Below, piece after piece: positions 5,701 to 7,311 of a DNA stretch of 7,311 bases. Where the stretch lies: assembly GCA_020859875.1 (NCBI GenBank), contig JAJBVJ010000093.1, positions 1 through 7,311 of the forward strand, in the 5' to 3' direction. The first letter of the stretch is position 1. Each line of letters opens with the position of its first letter. Source of the stretch: Rikenellaceae bacterium (lineage in GTDB: Bacteria; Bacteroidota; Bacteroidia; Bacteroidales; Rikenellaceae). The position numbers and the translations under genes are program-made. The notes under the pieces were generated by a model. The model worked only from the letters and a program-made list of their open reading frames with translations. It made no database searches and was not told the DNA's origin.

Positions 5701-6900
5701 ATGAGAAAGATGAGAAAACTGGTATCAGGTACGATGGCGATCGGACTTGCCGCCCTTACGGCCGGGTGTTCGACATCTACGTACTCGTCGGCATCGCGGC
5801 CCGGTGACGACCTGTACGGTACCCATAACAGGGTAGCCATCGCGCAGAGGGAGAGAGCGGAAGCGGAAGCGGCCCAGGCGGAAGCCGAAGCGCGCGCCGC
5901 AAAACTCAGGGCTCTTATCGCTGCCGCAGAGGCTAACCAGATGGAGATCGAGTTCGAAGAGTACACGGGTAATCCCTATCAGGATATACTCGCCGACACC
6001 TACGAGAGCGCATACGAGAGAAGGCTGAGGGGATTCAGTTCGCCCAGCTACCGGATGCCCTCCAGCTACTATAACCTGCGTTACAGCAGTGCTGGATGGT
6101 ACGCTTCGGCCTACGATCCGGCCTTTTATAACGTGATCGTTATGGGCGACGAAGTTTGGGTAGAACCCAAATATATCACCGCAATGTTCGGTTCTTGGCG
6201 TTCGCCCACCGTCAGCTTCACCTTCGGGTGGGGAACACCCTACTGGGGGTTGAACGCAAGCTGGTACTGGGGATGGCGCAACTACTACTGGGGCAGCCAT
6301 TACTACGGCCCGTGGGGCCCGGCATACGGCTGGCACTACCCCTACTACGGATGGGGATGGGGCTACTACCGCCCGCATTACCATCACTACGGCTACCACA
6401 ACTACGGGGGACGCTACCGCGGCGACTACTCCTACCGCCGCAACAACCCATCTTGGTCTAACGGCTACCGCTCGACCACAACCTCGAGGAACTCCTATTC
6501 GACCTCGTCCACTTCGCGCGGAAATTCCACAACGACCTCGCGCGGAAGCGGATACAGCACGAGTTCTTCCACGTCACGGGGCTCTGCGGCAACCTCGGGC
6601 AGCAGCACCACATCGCGCGGTTCGGCAGCTACGAGCGGGTCGAGTTCGACCTCGCGCCAAAGTTCGGCAACCGGTTCGAGCACTACTTCGAGGGGAAGTT
6701 CCACCTCATCGAGCAGCAGCTCCTCGCGCGGAAGTTCGACTTCGAGCTCCAGCAGTACGTCCAGAGGCAGCAGCAGCTCCTACTCGAGCGGATCGTCACG
6801 CGGAAGCAGCAGCTCGAGTTCGGGCGCCGCATCGCGGGGAAGTTCGAGCAGCGGATCGAGCTCCCGGAGCAGCTCCGGCGGTTCGTCACGCGGAAGATAA
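5701..6900 (+). CDS. Low-complexity lipoprotein with coiled coil, Tyr/Trp/Gly-rich middle and Ser-Arg-Gly-rich tail
   Basis: This is a 399-residue envelope protein of unknown role. A basic N-terminus and hydrophobic stretch end in LTAGC, giving lipidated Cys23, apparently the only cysteine. The next residues (STST) lack the acidic lipoprotein surface-export signal of Bacteroidetes, so I infer the periplasmic side of the outer membrane. Residues about 45-80 are an Ala/Glu/Arg-rich probable coiled coil. Residues 120-172 look like a small folded domain (FYNVIVMGDEVWVEPKYI). Residues 173-245 are extremely rich in Tyr, Trp, Gly and His (YWGWRNYYWGSHYYGPWGP). Residues 261-399 are almost only Ser, Thr, Gly and Arg, with ten SRG units. 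I recall similar Bacteroidales proteins carrying the uninformative label 'vitellogenin II precursor'. ATG 5701 follows a purine-rich AAAGAGTGAAAAT, and a strong terminator follows the gene. The reading frame is certain; the function is not. Confidence 0.9.
   Translation: MRKMRKLVSGTMAIGLAALTAGCSTSTYSSASRPGDDLYGTHNRVAIAQRERAEAEAAQAEAEARAAKLRALIAAAEANQMEIEFEEYTGNPYQDILADTYESAYERRLRGFSSPSYRMPSSYYNLRYSSAGWYASAYDPAFYNVIVMGDEVWVEPKYITAMFGSWRSPTVSFTFGWGTPYWGLNASWYWGWRNYYWGSHYYGPWGPAYGWHYPYYGWGWGYYRPHYHHYGYHNYGGRYRGDYSYRRNNPSWSNGYRSTTTSRNSYSTSSTSRGNSTTTSRGSGYSTSSSTSRGSAATSGSSTTSRGSAATSGSSSTSRQSSATGSSTTSRGSSTSSSSSSSRGSSTSSSSSTSRGSSSSYSSGSSRGSSSSSSGAASRGSSSSGSSSRSSSGGSSRGR
6481..6897 (+). repeat. Degenerate (S/T)SRG repeat tract encoding the lipoprotein tail
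   Basis: Residues 261-399 contain ten SRG tripeptides plus the variants SRN, SRQ and SRS, spaced about 8-16 residues apart by Ser/Thr/Gly runs. The best-preserved unit, TSRGSAATSGSS, occurs twice in tandem (residues 291-302 and 304-315). Serine codons are mixed (AGC, TCG, TCC, AGT, TCA, TCT), so the repeat is conserved better at protein level than as exact DNA repeats. This suggests amino-acid composition is under selection rather than only recent slippage. Confidence 0.8.
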
Positions 6901-6918
6901 TATACCCTGATATATTTT

Positions 6919-6951
6919 GGGGCCCCTGCCCTTTAGGCCGGGGCCCTTTTT
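6919..6951 (+). terminator. Intrinsic terminator after the lipoprotein gene
   Basis: GGGCCCC (6920-6926) pairs perfectly with GGGGCCC (6940-6946). A small inner GCC/GGC stem caps the loop, and five T residues follow directly (6947-6951). It begins 18 bp after the TAA. The stem and T tract are a textbook rho-independent terminator, so the downstream gene likely depends on its own promoter or on read-through. Confidence 0.88.
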
Positions 6952-6975
6952 ATACCCACTTAATCCGGAAACTTT

Positions 6976-7311
6976 ATGAAAAACAAGGCATATTTGTTTG
7001 CAGCCTTAGCCATGTCGGCTCTTTCTTCGGCCGGCTACGGGCAGACGGGGATCCTGATGACCCAGTCGGATCTAACCCACACCGACCTCTTTCGCCTGTC
7101 CAGCACCGGCACTCAATTCGGCACGGCACGGAGCGTGGCCATGGGAAGTGCCTTTACATCGCTCGGCGCCGACCTGGTGTCGATGCACATTAACCCGGCC
7201 GGCCTCGGGATGTACCAAACCTCCGAGATCGGGATAACCCCGATGATAACCTGGAACAAGATCGACAACAGTAATCTGGCGGGATATATTTCCAACGGGT
7301 CGAACGGACGT
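6976..7311 (+). CDS. Outer-membrane protein of the FadL/OmpP1 type, N-terminal part
   Basis: The first 112 codons of a gene cut by the window end. Residues 1-22 are a Sec signal peptide (basic MKNK, hydrophobic AYLFAALAMSAL, probable cleavage after Gly22 before Gln23). The mature start contains GTARSVAMGSAFTSLGAD and then INPAGLGMYQTSEIGITP. This is the N-terminal signature of Bacteroidetes OmpP1/FadL-family beta-barrels, including the NPAG segment. Family members form outer-membrane channels for hydrophobic compounds; the substrate here is unknown. The usual M-G-G-A of the motif is M-G-S-A in this copy. The ATG lies 24 bp after the T tract of the preceding terminator. I see no TAnnTTTG box in that short gap, so how it is transcribed is unclear. 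Confidence 0.78.
   Translation, partial: MKNKAYLFAALAMSALSSAGYGQTGILMTQSDLTHTDLFRLSSTGTQFGTARSVAMGSAFTSLGADLVSMHINPAGLGMYQTSEIGITPMITWNKIDNSNLAGYISNGSNGR

Overview
This window most likely comes from a high-GC member of the Bacteroidales, with Alistipes/Rikenellaceae as the best guess. That placement is inference. It rests on the GC-rich coding sequence, two boxes matching the Bacteroidetes -7 promoter consensus TAnnTTTG just upstream of genes, a short archaeal/eukaryote-type prolyl-tRNA synthetase, a tyrosine/tryptophan-rich and serine-rich lipoprotein of a kind I recall from Bacteroidales, and a FadL/OmpP1-type outer-membrane protein.

Layout from left to right. (1) Bases 3-236 hold the C-terminal end of a probable glycosyltransferase on the + strand. 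(2) A promoter box at 357-364 precedes a complete class A penicillin-binding protein (386-2779, +), which is followed by a hairpin at 2818-2839. (3) About 500 bp of GC-rich sequence follow with no convincing gene but several short inverted repeats. (4) A 152-residue protein of unknown function (3357-3815, +) converges on proS (3832-5316, -), with only 16 bp between the two stop codons. (5) The proS promoter at 5341-5348 (-) opens a roughly 350 bp divergent intergenic region. It contains a candidate structured RNA whose ends pair (5462-5575, + orientation) and a set of CCGTA/TACGG elements. (6) A 399-residue lipoprotein (5701-6900, +) has a coiled coil, an aromatic middle and a (S/T)SRG-rich tail, and it ends at a strong intrinsic terminator (6919-6951). 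(7) The first 112 codons of a FadL/OmpP1-family outer-membrane protein (6976 to the window end, +) close the window.

Most of the recognisable genes serve the cell envelope: sugar transfer, peptidoglycan synthesis, an envelope lipoprotein and an outer-membrane beta-barrel. The housekeeping gene proS sits among them. The genes look like independent units rather than one operon, because each has its own promoter, terminator or strand change. I see no mobile element, CRISPR array, tRNA or rRNA. The parts least explained by known families are the 5349-5700 intergenic region, the low-complexity lipoprotein and the 152-residue orphan protein.
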